The notes: generated from the sequence alone by a model not told the origin. Counted from the first letter of the stretch, positions 34,110-45,692 are shown. The stretch: DNA of 64,000 nucleotides from Ligula intestinalis (GCA_036362985.1 JAYGXS010000004.1:19382723-19446722); one strand, 5' to 3'. Program-made: numbers and translations.

Positions 34110-34760
34110 GGATGGCCTGGACCACGTTTCAGCATGGTCATCAGCAAATGGTCTTCTCCTTAACGACTGGAAGTCAGTCCAGTGTGTTTTTCGACTGCAG
34201 CCCTTCCCAATCCTGAAGCCATTAACATTCAGCCCAACGAGGTATCTTCTTTCCGGTACCTTGGTGTTACTCTGGCATCTAACCACTTATTTACTCTTCA
34301 TATTGAAGGGCTTTTTATTAAAACCCGTAACCTTTTATAGTATATCCGCCACTTGCCCTAATCTAGCGATTCATAGATAGTTGCATTCTACCCCGCATTC
34401 CTTACTCTTCTCCAGTTATTTTTCTAGTTTTACTTAAAAAAGACCTGTTCATTTTTACACGTATCCTCCGAATGCCCTCTTCAGCGGCCGGTGTTTCCTA
34501 CGTTTTTTAGCTGACATTAAAATACAGCGACACTTTAAAACGATCAAGCAATTTGCTAATCGCACCCTTAGTGAGGTAGCTCGCCCACTCCACTCTGAAC
34601 TAACGACTGCGAAGTCTTTCCGTACTATGTGCCGAAGCTTCCGTCATATGTCTTGCCGTGCATCGACATATCAGCACTCTGTACTCCCATTCCTAGCACG
34701 CTACCTCGCATGTGAAGAAGCGGAAATTAAGCAGCTAAAAGTCGACCTGTCTCCATAACA
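34110..34760 (+). pseudogene. C-terminal RT fragment of a CR1-like element
   Basis: Broken frames give WSSANGLLLNDWKSVQCVF, then KSxNPxxSPTRYL, then RFIDSCILPRIPYSSPVIFL, VLLKKDLFIFTRILRMP and TLSEVARPLHSELTTAKSF. This order (thumb region, SSPVIF turn, basic helix) is that of the C-terminal half of CR1/Jockey-type RTs. At least two frameshifts and several stops are present. No endonuclease or catalytic RT core remains. It is intronic and antisense to the minus-strand gene. Confidence 0.7.
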
Positions 34761-35559
34761 ACTGTGAAAATCGTTTAAACCTTTAAATTTCAGTATTCTA
34801 TGACCTTTTACCGTGACCCCTTACACTACCTTATCTCTTGCTCTCCGTAAATGGAGCCATTTTTTGCTGAAAATCTTGGATATTACCTCCAAATTAAAGC
34901 CTTCTCTCTCTCAAGTATTATTATGCTAGAATGCTAGAAGGACTGCACCAGATTGCAAGCAAAACAGGATGAAGTAAACTGTAAGGAACGGGACAAATCC
35001 CTATATGAACTTTCCATACTCCTTCAGATTTTACCTATTATTTACGTGTGAAGAAATATTTTTATGAATGTTTACCGAATGCAGAACTTAAGCCATCCGT
35101 GGAATTATGTAGTCGGTCAGTTTGCTATGTCGTCAGGCTGTCCGGAATAAGCCAAGCTCGGCATGCGTGACGGCAGAGTGTGCCAGTCTGTCTTATTTTT
35201 TTTAATTTCCGAGCAAATTAATGCGCGAACCTGCATTAAATCCTTCGAAACCTACCTTTTTTGGACTCTCTCCGAAAGTATATACGAGGTTCATCCAATA
35301 CCGTGGAATGACCGCGTAAAAACACAGTATCCCCATCTCCTCATACTATGAGGGGCGAAACCTCGCAATAAACTGCCATGTGGACATCTCTGTTGTCCAC
35401 GAGCTTGAGCACCGTGGCGTGTTCCAGGCCAAGGAAACTCCTATTTCGACAAGGTTGGCTGCGCTGGTCTCGTATTTTTACAAGCATAGCTTAGTCTCGA
35501 TGAGCGCTTCCCCCCCCCCTCCCGCCTGTCTGCACCTAATCAGGTGCCCATCCAGTTGG

Positions 35560-36270
35560 CCTCAAGTCGGACGCAAGTTTCCGGTCGGTGGTCCGCTCTG
35601 TGGTCGTGATCTGTGCGCAAACGCTTTTAAGGGCAAGTTCAATCGGTTGTCAGCCCAACTGCGGGGGAGGGGAGGCACACAATTCAAATAAGTTGCAACA
35701 CCGGCCGGCCGGGACAAACGGCACCGCATACATAATTGCCTCGCCACACACAGCCCCCCACCGCTCAACACTCATCAGCTTTGGGCGGGTGCGCAACGTG
35801 CCTTCTCGTAAGTGCCTCTGGCGCAAGGGAGACTGCTGCTGCTGCTGCTGGGCGCTCGTCGTTACGAGGGGAAGGATCCAAACGACCGTACGGGCGCGGA
35901 CGGACGGACGGAAACCACCCCCCACACACAGGCTCTCATTACGAGAGCGTGCTCATCTAGACCGCAGATGCCGAACTCTCACGCGCGACCGCGGCGGCCT
36001 CATGACGAGCAGATTTGCTAATTGATACGCACACACGTACGCACGCACGCACGCACGCGTGCGCGTGCATGCGCGCACGAAAAGCGCGGGAGAGCGCAAA
36101 ACAGTTGGTGGCCCCATTAGCTCGCTCGCTCGCTCGCTCACGCACGCCTGACTGCCGCTGCTGATAAGAAGGGTTCGAGTCGCCGTGGCGGCGGCGGCGG
36201 TGGCGTCCTCCTATTACGCATCGAAGCCGTGGGATGGTGGGGGGGGGGGGGGGGGGGGGGGGGGGGGAGC
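35560..36270. repeat. CpG- and microsatellite-rich patch
   Basis: In ~700 bp there are GCT repeats (about 35832-35850), GGAC repeats (35898-35912), CACG/GCAC repeats (about 36030-36080), GCTC repeats (36120-36140), GGC repeats (36186-36200) and a G29 tract (36239-36267). CpG is conspicuously frequent. It could be a promoter-like island or a simple-sequence hotspot. Several overlapping frames on both strands are low-complexity shadows. Confidence 0.6.
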
Positions 36271-36855
36271 GCTGCAGCCAGAAGCCATCTGCAAATCAGC
36301 CGCAAACAATTTCCTGCAAGCTTAAGTGTTGTGACAGTAATGACCTCAAACAGGCCTGGACAGGGCGGGTAGAAGATTTGAATGCTCGTATGGAGGACTG
36401 CGTCTATGGCGATAGTAGCTCTTGTGCACTTTTGTGCTGCCGATCCTGGCAGTATTTCCAGGCGCACACTTGAGTCCCTCTACGTGCGGATAAAAGTCAA
36501 TGTCTTAGTATATTGAACGCAAGCTCGCTAAATACTACAAGGTGAACTGATAAAAGACTCCAAATAGGTTGCAAATGACACAGAGGGATATCGAATCTTG
36601 GGCCAACGGAAGGCAAATAAACATAGCCAGCTTAGGCCGTCACAGGAGATCCTCAACCTTTTATACAACCTTTTATACAATGGGAATAGATGTCAGTATG
36701 CCCACCGTACTTTGCTACTCTGTTCATTAGTATTCATACATTTTCTAGCCATTTTGACCAATAGGGAGCTCAAAGGCATTTGCTTATCTTTCTTTTTATA
36801 AAAATGAGCTGAAATGAAGAATTTTCTGTACACCACTAGACTGCGAAAACCACAA

Positions 36856-37370
36856 GGCAAAAGTTGCTTATGTTGACTCACTCACATACGCCTAGTACCA
36901 GCATTTTGTTCTGCAAAACGGTGGTTATAGAGTTTTTTGGGAGTTGGGAAATAGGATAGGCAGAGAAAGAAACTATTAGAAGTAAGTGTAAAGTGAAAAA
37001 AAATGTTCTCGAAGTAGTTTCCCGTGGCCGCTGGGAGTAAATTGTTCCGCATGTAAATTGAAGGTGTGTGCGGCGCTTAGCGCCGCGGGCTGTACTAATC
37101 TAACTCCAGAACGGTAAGTTGGACCTCAGGTAAGCTGAAGTAGAGGACCTACTAACCACCATTTCAATTTTTCGGGAAAATCAAGAAACATGCATTCTGA
37201 TAATCGGGGTTTTCCGTAATAAGTAAAATAAAAATACATTTAGCATTTATTAAAGTATATACTACTGCGTATCCTAATTCTCCACCCATAAAACCCTATA
37301 ACCACCGTTTTCGTAGGAAAAAATGCAGGGAGTAGGGATTAATGAGTGGTCCTACGTAAGCTGCTCTTAC
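36856..37370 (+). mobile_element. MITE copy 3
   Basis: A ~515-bp element from GGCAAAAGTTGCTTATGTTG to TACGTAAGCTGCTCTTAC, with TIR similarity of ~100 bp and the internal signature TAACTCCAGAACGGTAAGTT at about 37094. The flanks AAAACCACAA and AAAACGCCAA agree at 8 of 10 positions, consistent with an 8-10-bp target duplication. It is oriented as copy 1 and opposite to copy 4. Confidence 0.72.
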
Positions 37371-37764
37371 AAAACGCCAATTCTCCAAGTTTGTTTATAT
37401 TTCTTACAATGACCGGTCAAAAGAGTGAGACATTGAAAACTCAAGTAACAAGACAGTGTATTTTGCCATTTCTATGGAAATAATAAAAGCCTTATCCATA
37501 ATGTAGTTGTATGTTTTGTAGAATGAGCATTGACTAAGGGCGCAGTGTTTTCTCTCTGCTAGGTAAAATTGTATTAAACTCTCGAGAACATGGTTCAGAG
37601 TAAACTTGTGTTTACCACTGGCGTTAATGGTAAAGCCTTTTAAGCACAAAAAGAAAACAAATTTTCATAGAGTTTTCAAACCACTCGAATTCTTCCTACT
37701 AACTTTTGCCCGATTTTTCGGGCAGTTTTCAAAAACTGGACACGCCTTATCAACCGCCACTTAC

Positions 37765-38112
37765 TTGTATTAAGGTGCATCGGTTTAGCCATGGGTATTA
37801 TCATCATGTCCGAGCACTCGAGGAAATCACTCTCCAAGAAACCCTGGTCGCTGTAGATGAAGCGTCTAGCGTCGGCCTCATTTGTGAAGTAGAAGAGGCC
37901 CATGCCAAAGTTGAGCAAAGGTTGGCTTTCACAGGGCGGCACTCTTTCAGCATCGTTGGAAATGCCCACGTAAGTTCCATTGTAGCCCTTCTCAAGAACG
38001 CTGAGAGACTTGTAAATGGCGTTTCGCAGGGTATAAAGGTCCTGAATGCGCACACGAATGAGGACCAACGCAGGCATGACGTGATGAGGGCTCCCTGCGT
38101 TCCTCCTGGGCA
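37765..38112 (-). CDS. Exon 2 of a tandem DUF1330-like protein gene
   Basis: The donor AATACAA|GTAAGT at 37764-37759 is a perfect match. The acceptor ...TTTTTGAACTGTCTAG before 38112 is weaker, with CCCAG or CGCAG a little further in as alternatives. Length is 348 nt, phase 1 at both ends, open throughout. The translation runs MPALVLIRVRIQDLYTLRNA (strand, helix), GYNGTYVGISND (strand), NFGMGLFYFTNEADARRFIY (strand, helix with the E/DAxxF pattern) and SDMMIIPMAKP (strand). This order resembles the dimeric alpha/beta barrel of DUF1330-like and ABM-type proteins. Role unknown. Confidence 0.55.
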
Positions 38113-38340
38113 CTAGACAGTTCAAAAATGCGCCAATCGACGAAAATCGATTGGAAGGCGTGACCAGTCTGCAAATGCTGGTCGCTGGTCATAGCAGAGG
38201 TTGAAATAGGAACCCACTCGTTGAGTGTTCAGTGGGGAAGTCTGATGTTAAAGCTGTGACGACCAGAATAAAAGATGGAATAGCGGCTTGTCTGCTATGG
38301 TTTCTATCTCGAGCATAACTTCGAGTGGTATTTTCTTAAC

Positions 38341-38902
38341 GCAACAGTAGCTTATGTAGTTCCCCTCATTAGTCCCTACTCTCAGCAAGTTATCCTACGA
38401 AAACGGTGGTTTTATGGGTGGGGAATTAGGACGCACAGTGGAATATGACTAAACCTACTGCTTTATGCATTTTTATTTTATTGTATTTGGAAGAGTTGTA
38501 AATTTGTCTGTAGATTTTCCTCACCTCTATTATCGTTGAACGTATTGCGGAAAAACCCAATTATTAAATTGCAGGTTTCTTCAAATGCAGTATTAGAAAT
38601 GGCAGTTAGGAGGTCCTCTACTTCAGCTTACCTGAGGTCCAACTTACCGTACTGGAGTTAGATTAGTATAGTCCGCGGCGCGAAGTGCCGCGCACACCTT
38701 CAATTTACATGCGGAACAACTAACTCTTGGTGGCCGCGGGAAAAAACTTCGAATACATTTTTTCACAGTTCAGTTACTTCTAAAAATTTCCTTCTATGCC
38801 TTTCCTATTTCCCCACCCCCCAACGCACTATACCCACCGTTTTCGTTGGAAAAAATGCTGGGACTAGGGGTATATGAGGGGAACTACATAAGCTACTTTT
38901 GC
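38341..38902 (-). mobile_element. MITE copy 4
   Basis: A ~562-bp element from GCAACAGTAGCTTATGTAGT to ACTACATAAGCTACTTTTGC. These ends are the best-preserved TIR pair of the four copies and match over 20 bases with two mismatches. The internal signature is inverted relative to copies 1 and 3 (TACTGGAGTTAGATTA at about 38640). No clear target duplication is visible. Confidence 0.72.
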
Positions 38903-39093
38903 TGAAAGCATTATTCCAAAACTGTCAACAAAATCGTTTCCCATTAATTATGGTCAGAATACAACTTAAGCGGTTGTGGAGTAGTAAATGGGTCTACATA
39001 AAACTGTGTGGCCATCGTGGACGCATGACAGTTAAAGTTCCGGATTCTGAATTGCAGGCTTTTTACGCGTCAAATGTCATGCCGAACTAGCCA

Positions 39094-39340
39094 ATGACCA
39101 CTCTCTCTCTCTCTGCCTACTGGCCTGACTGCTGTAAAACTGGCACTTGTGACCCAGCCAATCTTCTGGGTGGTCGTGCTCTCCCAAGTCAGACTTCTTC
39201 CATCTATTCTCTGTTCCTTTGTGTACCCAATAAACTCTTCCTAACACTCTGGCCTTTCCAAGACTTCTTCTCTACCAAGTAACCATGGTCTGAATATCGC
39301 AGTTGCTTAAGTTTAACGTACTTAACCCCCTGCGATACAC
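39094..39340 (+). repeat. ~240-bp dispersed repeat, copy 3
   Basis: Longest copy of the family at 18845 and 29680: CTGACTGCTGTAAAACTGGC, GTGCTCTCCCAAGTCAGACT, TGTACCCAATAAACTCTTCC, CCATGGTCTGAATATCGCAG, ending AACCCCCTGCGATAC. The CAATAAA could serve as a polyadenylation signal, as in a solo LTR. Confidence 0.7.
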
Positions 39341-40062
39341 TTTCCGGTTCACTGACCTGAAGAACCTTGGCCGACTTCCACGCGCGGCTGCCTTAGGGCC
39401 ACTTGAACACGTCAGCCCTCGGCCAACGCAGCATGGGCCCTTGTACTTGAAACGCCTTCGGGCACCGAGAAACATCAGTTGCACAATACTTGAACTCACT
39501 TCACAATCATATAAAAACTGCTATCTCCTTCTCTCTTATACAAGCACTCACGCCCTCAGGGTTGACTGGACGCAATCAACACTAGCTCTGGCTTCACCAG
39601 TGGCCACTGCTGTCTGAGAGAGCAATGCAGGGTTTTGTGCACAATAAATCCCTCTCATGGGTGCCTTCTCTCTTTTCCAACAACCTGGAATCCGGCCTGG
39701 TGATTGTAGCGCTCTGGGTACTCCTACTGCATTTACGCTGCAGGTCTAGGTCGAAACATAAGCTGGACTACTTTCAGATTATTAAATAAGAGACTATTTT
39801 TCAATGAATTTACAAAAGCAAGACAAAGGCACAACGGGAACCATCCTCCAGAAAGTGCGATTGCATTTCCTTTTTACTGGGGCGACTAATAGCCATAGTA
39901 CCAGCATACTTACTATGCTGGCGGTCAGTGGAATATAATGAGGTGACAAACGGACTTATCGATCGTGGGCAGTTTGCTACTATCTGCCTTAAAAGGATGG
40001 GGGTAGGGAGTGCAAGCCAGCTTATATAGAGCCTTAAATCGAAAATTTCGTGGCAAATATAC

Positions 40063-40209
40063 TTGACTGGGATTCAATCGTCTTAAAATTGCAGACTATT
40101 TTCTGCCTGACGATGTTGAAGAACCGACCTTCATGGGAATTCGGGTCAGGTTTCCTATTCCAGTAGTAGTCTGCCTGAGCGGAAAACGCTGTCATCAAGA
40201 GCGGCTGGC
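40063..40209 (-). CDS. Exon 1 (most 5' found) of a tandem DUF1330-like protein gene
   Basis: The acceptor TTACTTTGCTCTTCTCAG precedes 40209, so a further 5' exon (coding or untranslated) is expected but not located. A methionine lies six codons in (LLMTAFSAQADYYW). The proposed donor is CAGTCAA|GTATAT at 40062, in phase 1, which makes the frame continue into exon 2. The start LLMTAFSAQADYY resembles the start of exon 3 (LLFTEMVRSENYC), another hint of an internally repeated protein. The 3' limit is uncertain. Confidence 0.42.
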
Positions 40210-40339
40210 CTGAGAAGAGCAAAGTAAGGTTGAAATGATTCCATGCTCATAGAACAAACGGGGATACAAATTTCTCGGCAGTTTCATCTGCATAAATACC
40301 TGCTTTTAATTTAATCGAGGATTGTAGTACTTTTATACA

Positions 40340-40660
40340 TCATGTTTCTACAGTTTTTCTTGTATGTGGTTACTTTTAATTTTTTGAGTTTATGTTTAGT
40401 TTTAAGCTGAATCGCTTAAGTTTAGTTTACCTTGTGTGTAGTTTTACTTATTTTGCTTTAGTATTCAAGTTAGATCGTTTGTTTTAGTCTATCTGAATGT
40501 AGTAAATTCAATTTGATTTTCAGTTTAGTTTCGAGTTCGTTCTTTAGTCTTCTTTTAGTTTCGATTAATTTTTAGTTTGGTTAGTTTATTCTACCTAAGT
40601 TTGCCTTCGTTTACTTAGTTTAGGTTTATTAACGACATGCGGTTACTTTTCGGTTTTAAA
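40340..40660 (-). repeat. TTTAGTTTAGTT-rich repeat
   Basis: A degenerate TTTAGTTTA-type low-complexity run, ending GACATGCGGTTACTTTTCGG. It is the reverse complement of the arrangement at about 6060-6235. Probably the tail of a dispersed element. Confidence 0.5.
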
Positions 40661-42404
40661 AAATGAGAAAAGACCTCATCTTTCATGGTTTTAGTTCAGT
40701 CTCGAAAAGTCGCATTTCTGTGCATAATTCCGCAAGTTGCGTAGTTCCGCTATTTCCCAATTCCTCGTTTGCTATTGATCGTATTTCTGATTTTACTTAT
40801 CGCAAGCTTCTTGGTGCCAAACCCTAGGTTAGTGAAACAATTATCCCTATTATTTTCTACCTTTATTCGCTCTGTTATTTGATTTACTTTCTCCTTCGAC
40901 TGCTATGCCCCACCCATCAAACCCCAATTCATACCGGTCCCGTAAGACAGAAGCCTGGGGTTTCTTGTTACTGAGCTGTTCCATATGAAGAATCGTTGCC
41001 CGAATTGGGTGTACGGGTTGCCGTGAGCGATGATCCGCACCACGATGGTTCGCGGGCGCGACTGTGGGGACGTTTTACAACCTTGCACTGACGAGGTCGA
41101 CAATCGATGGTGACCAACACGCGTTGCACAAGGCTGAAAGCAAACGCGGTGACTTTCGATGCATCTACCGCACTCGCGCGCCCCTCACCCGCTTGTGTTC
41201 GTTAGGAGGAGAGAGGCAAGAAGATCAGGGCCTGTGTCGGGCACATACTAAACAAGCTCAGATTCTTTGAGCACTGTGCATTGGCGACTTTGCACTTTGA
41301 CATCATAGCACACGGGCGGATTCTCTAACAGTCCATTAAACTTCGCTGACTCGAGTGTATTTGCTAAAGCACACACACTGAATCACGGCGTATATTTGTG
41401 CATCCAAACGTGTTACCACTAAAATTCCCCAATTCTCGGACCCCTCCTCGTCATAGTACGTACATTATTTAGTGGATGAGAAGGAGCTAGATGAGACAGT
41501 TTGTCCAACGGCATTTATGTTCTGGAGGACTATTTCACGAGGACAATTATAACATCCACAAAGGACAATGTATGTGCAAAAATAAGCTGCATCACTTACG
41601 AGGAAGAAAATTGGCTGGCACTGTTTTCTTGATGTAAATACTTTAAAAACCATCAGGTGTCCAAAAGAAATTCGGATTTACGCGTATTTTATGCCTTAAT
41701 TAGAGCCGCAAAGCCCTTAGAGACATTAATAAGGGCACGTGGTCGACCACCATACCCCAAGTGGTGAATCATATAAAAAACACTACTAACTGCTTTTTAG
41801 TAATATTTAATAATTCCGTTTATTGAAGCAGACGTGACAACCACTATACACGAATGAATGAAAACGTTTGCCTCTCAGCTATATTAATGGAAAGGAAGAA
41901 CGATTGTCAAGCACCGGACAATAACCACCTTGCTTTGTTGACCGAAAATCGTTCTTCCTTATCCACGAATTACTATATAGTTTGAGACTTTGTACCCCAA
42001 GCATCAACTCAAACGTTGTTGCTGCAGATATAAAAACCCCACGGATGTTTTAATTTCACAGAAATAAGCTAGAATGACACATCAAAAATACTTGATCCTA
42101 TTTACGATTGATCGGCTGACAGCGTATAGTAAGCCAGGAGCGACCATTCCGATCTTGCTTCTGTTTGACGGCACCAATGCTGCACTGTTATAGACTGCTA
42201 TGCGATTGCCTGCAGGGGCTTTAGAATAAAGTGTAAGATACAAGACACAAACACTCCGTGTGCCCAAGCTTCATACAATTTAAACCCAGGTTGCCACCTC
42301 CGACGAAACGTCCTTCGGAAAAAGCATCTCAAAGGAAATAATCTTAATATACTTAAATTATTGTTTTCTTGGAATAAATTTTAATAAGATATATGTGACG
42401 AACT
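40661..42404. other. No confident gene
   Basis: Two minus-strand segments look faintly exon-like: about 42225-42112, acceptor CTGCAG with IAVYNSAALVPSNRSKIGM, and about 41653-41600, ending at CTC|GTAAGT. Their phases do not link to each other or to exon 1 of the gene downstream. Confidence 0.3.
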
Positions 42405-42590
42405 ACGCAGAATTGTCTGATGTCATCGAAGTTCGCGACCTCTGATTCAGCTGTGTACCGTCATCACCTATGAATACGATAAAATAAACCGTCTAATTGA
42501 ATACCGGCCCTGAGGAAGGAAATGCGACAGATAAATAAAGTATTAATTATGCATCTGATATGTGGGCGCGCATAGGGAGAGGTGTAACTA
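42405..42590 (+). repeat. Low-copy repeat shared with 14110-14290
   Basis: Second copy of the repeat described at 14110, same orientation, diverged throughout. Confidence 0.5.
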
Positions 42591-43054
42591 CTAAATTCGA
42601 TGACGCCAATAAATTCTGCGTATTTTGTCGCCTTTGCCTTGCTCAAATTTTTATAGAACTTTCGGTCTTACGGGTGTCCTTAAATATCAGATGCAATGCC
42701 TGTGAGGCGAAGACTATTTTATACTTCCATTTTCATGCTAATGCTCGCTTTTTCTATGATGGGCAAGGGTGTGAAGCTCGTCTTCTAGAGAAAATTTTGC
42801 ATATCAGTGTTGATTATCGGGCCTCTGGGAGTTGTGGTGTAGTGCTTTTATTAAGTACAATCCCAAAAAAAATTTAACTGAAATTCTGAAGTGTTTTTTT
42901 TCGATTACGAAAGAGTATTGAAGTGAGCAGCACAATCATCTGATAGGTCAGGTGGGCCATGATGTTGTCTGAAAATACCGCACTCGATAAAAATGACTAC
43001 TTAAATAGCGTTTATTTTTATATTGGTCTTCTATGTGCATATGAATTGAGCTAC

Positions 43055-43385
43055 AAGCAAATCGGCCAAACCAACTGAATAATTAAGTCAGCCTAGTAGT
43101 CATTTTGGTGGATTCTAGATGGTTGCTAAGGAAATCCTGTTTGGGCAGTCAGCTTGCGGTTCCGTATCGGTGAATTCCATACGAGCGATAAAATTGGGCG
43201 TGTAAAATCGACCCAAGTGTGATTAATTAATAGCGTGAGGTGGGAAGTTTGTAGGTCAAGTGGTTAGAGCGTTGGCTTCCGGTAAAGGCCTTCTCTACTA
43301 TGCGGGTTCAAATCCCGCCGAACGCCTCGAGTTTTTTCACAATTGGGTCAACTCAAATTAAACAAATCTGCCAAACCTCCAAATA
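43055..43385 (+). repeat. tRNA-headed short repeat, full-size form (plus strand)
   Basis: Leader TAGTAGTCATTTTGGTGGAT..., GGGCAGTCAGCTTGCGGTTC, GTGTAAAATCGACCCAAGTG. The tRNA-like module at about 43250-43327 has GGTCAAGTGGTTAGAGC and a perfect T-arm GCGGGTTCAAATCCCGC. The tail is TTTTTTCACAATTGGGTCAA. It corresponds block by block to the minus-strand copy at 4512-4790. The acceptor stem is poor. Confidence 0.7.
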
Positions 43386-44379
43386 TATATTTTCCTCCAT
43401 TTATCAGATTTTATTTCCCCCGCATGCAGCGGGGCAGTAGGTAACCCATCCGTGTGACTTCTTGCTGGACTCATATTAACTAGGGTTTGTAGTGGGCACT
43501 AGCGCCGCCGTGGGAATCCATGATCACTGACTCATCACGCCAAGGCTGCAGTCACGCTGACTACCCGCACTCTATCCATCGTTCGCTCAATGCCTGGCAT
43601 GACCTACTAACACGCCTAGTCTCGGCTGCGCCCACACCGCGGCGTAACCTCGCGCGGTCCAACCAATCACCTTCAAGGCAACATAAAACAAAAACAGCTA
43701 ACGGTAGCCGCTGGGATGAATATCGCCAGACATCACTCCGGAACTAGCCCGCACCTAACGCAGCTGGAAATGCGCTTCGGCAGTCAAGACTTCGTCCTAA
43801 CTATTCTCATTTCCGTCTGTACAGAAACAATCGTCCAATTACTCTGGCTTTCCAATGACTTCTCTCTCATCTCCTAAGGAACCGGACCTGATAAATTACA
43901 GCCCTTAGGCCTAAACCTTCTTAGCCCTAAGACACCTCGATAGGCCTACACCCTAAAATGTGCCCTCATTATACTTTCTAAGACCTAGAAACGTCCACTT
44001 CAAACCGAGACAGCGGCACTTTTACCGAACGCATACCAGAAGTGTTCGGGGTGTTAGCCGTAGCATAGTGGGGGCTGATACCTCCACCCTTGCAAGTGAC
44101 GAGGACGCAGTGGTGACGTGTGCAGACTTCTAAACAAAAGTAAGAGTATGTACTGGGGCCTCAGAAGGGTACTTGTGTATTATAGCAACCTACGTACACA
44201 TTTTAAGTGGGTCGAATTTCCAAAATCTACCGTATGTTTCACTAATTCGCCATTATTCTACTTGGAGTTGGCAATACTACTAAAAATGTACCTCAATGAC
44301 CTCGCCCGAGGTCAGCGGACACCCCGACATACACGCGCTCGTCGTTGGTCCAGTAGGAGTTAGCGATGACATTTACATG
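43386..44379. other. No recognisable gene
   Basis: A weak match to the ~240-bp repeat family lies at about 43770-43890. The rest is unremarkable. Confidence 0.4.
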
Positions 44380-44758
44380 TGCTGGGAATGTATCCATTCC
44401 CACGATTACTCTGTTAGCATACGCCTAACAGACAGAGAGCCGGTGCAAGCGGCGCGCACAGCAGGCTATCAATCGGCCACCGGCAGCCAACACTAATTGC
44501 AATCACCCAATCGATAATTCCAAATTTAATCACACCAATCACGCCAGCAGCCAAAAGCTGATTGGCCCAATGGGCTTTACTCACCATCGTTTGTTCCCTA
44601 ATTCTGTTGGACCTGACACACTGCTCTGACTTGCTGTACCGTGCTTGTCGCAGTAAACTTCTCCTTTCTCCGGCCAACCCGAATTCTCTCTGTCTCACTC
44701 TTACGGGTTCCTTGGCTCGGCGTTCGACTAAGTAAGCAGTACCAGGCGGGTCATAACA
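44380..44758 (+). repeat. 5' LTR of the Gypsy element
   Basis: 379 bp, begins TGCTGGGAATG and ends GGTCATAACA (TG...CA). The matching 3' LTR is at 48888-49263. The sequence after it (TTTGCTGACGCAG) is where a primer-binding site should be. It only loosely resembles the complement of a tRNA-Trp 3' end (TGGTGACCCC), so the primer is unassigned. Confidence 0.92.
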
Positions 44759-44786
44759 ATTTGCTGACGCAGTCTTTCATTCTACA

Positions 44787-45692
44787 ATGGAGGAATTGTG
44801 CGCGGACTCGAAGCTGATGTTGCAAGAGCAATTGAAGCTGATGGAAACCCTCACCGCCAAGATATCCACCCCCTCCACGGGCCAATCGAGTTCTACTGGT
44901 GGCTCGCAATCCGTCGATTCCATCACCAGCAGCATAACCGAATTCTTGTATGATCCGCAGGCCCAGATTACCTCTGACTCCTGGTACAAACAATATGAGG
45001 ATTTATTCTCTGTCGATCTGGCTGCCCAAGAAGACGCATGGAAGGTACGACTCCTCCATCGCAAACTGGGTCCTGCCGAGCACGATCGTTACATGAACTT
45101 CATTTTGCCTTAGAATTCAAGAGATATTTCCTCCACGGACACGCTGAAGACGTTGTCGCAGATTTTTGGTGAGCAGGCCTCACTGTTCAACACCCGATTC
45201 CAGTGTCTCCAGCTGTGCAAACGGGAATCTGACGATTTCATCACGTATGCCGGCATTGTGAATCGCAAGTGTGGGCGTTTCAAACATGGCTCTCTAACCG
45301 AAGACCACTTTTAATGCCTTATCTTCATCTGCGGCCTACAGTCCCCCAAGGATGCCGACATCCGGACGCGTCTTCTGTCCCACATGCAACAGAGCAGCTC
45401 AGTTACCCTCCAAGAACTGGCTGCCAAGTGTCAAGCACTTATTAATCTCAAGCACGATTCGGCCATGGTCCAAGGCGCTTCTATTACTGGCTCCGTGAAT
45501 GCGGTCGCAACAGCTAAGCCACCTTCGGTTTCGCGGCCCAAGCTATCTCCCAAGCCAGCCCCCAAGGCGAAATCCCCGCCCTCTCCTTGTCGGCACTGTG
45601 GCACGTGGCATTTCCATCGGGACTGCACATTTCGACAAAATTGCTGCCAGAATTTGGTGCTTTTTGGGTTTGCCTATTCTCAACTCCTGTAG
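44787..45692 (+). pseudogene. gag (Gypsy), broken
   Basis: Starts MEELCADSKLMLQEQLKLME. One frame is maintained, with a TAG at 45111-45113 and a TAA at 45312-45314. Capsid-like stretches include WKVRLLHRKLGPAEHDRYMN and QEQL/LFNTRFQCLQL. Near the C-terminus at 45589-45627 a zinc knuckle reads CRHCGTWHFHRDC, a spacing of C-2-C-3-H-4-C, one residue shorter than the usual CCHC. It is followed by a basic Pro-rich context and a stop. Confidence 0.88.

Noticed and set aside
35588..36467. Many overlapping 60-145-codon frames on both strands
   Set aside because: GC-rich simple repeats give low-stop-codon frames everywhere (poly-P, poly-G, RARxR runs). No domain or splice support.
41600..42225. Extra upstream exons of the four-exon gene
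   Set aside because: Exon-like segments exist, but their donor phase (0) does not fit the phase-1 acceptor at 40209.
43250..43327. Functional tRNA gene at 43.3 kb
   Set aside because: The T-arm is perfect, but the acceptor stem pairs poorly and the module sits inside a repeated element.
44118..44363. Plus-strand frame just upstream of the Gypsy element as a gene
   Set aside because: It runs up to the element boundary, has no domain and no splice support.
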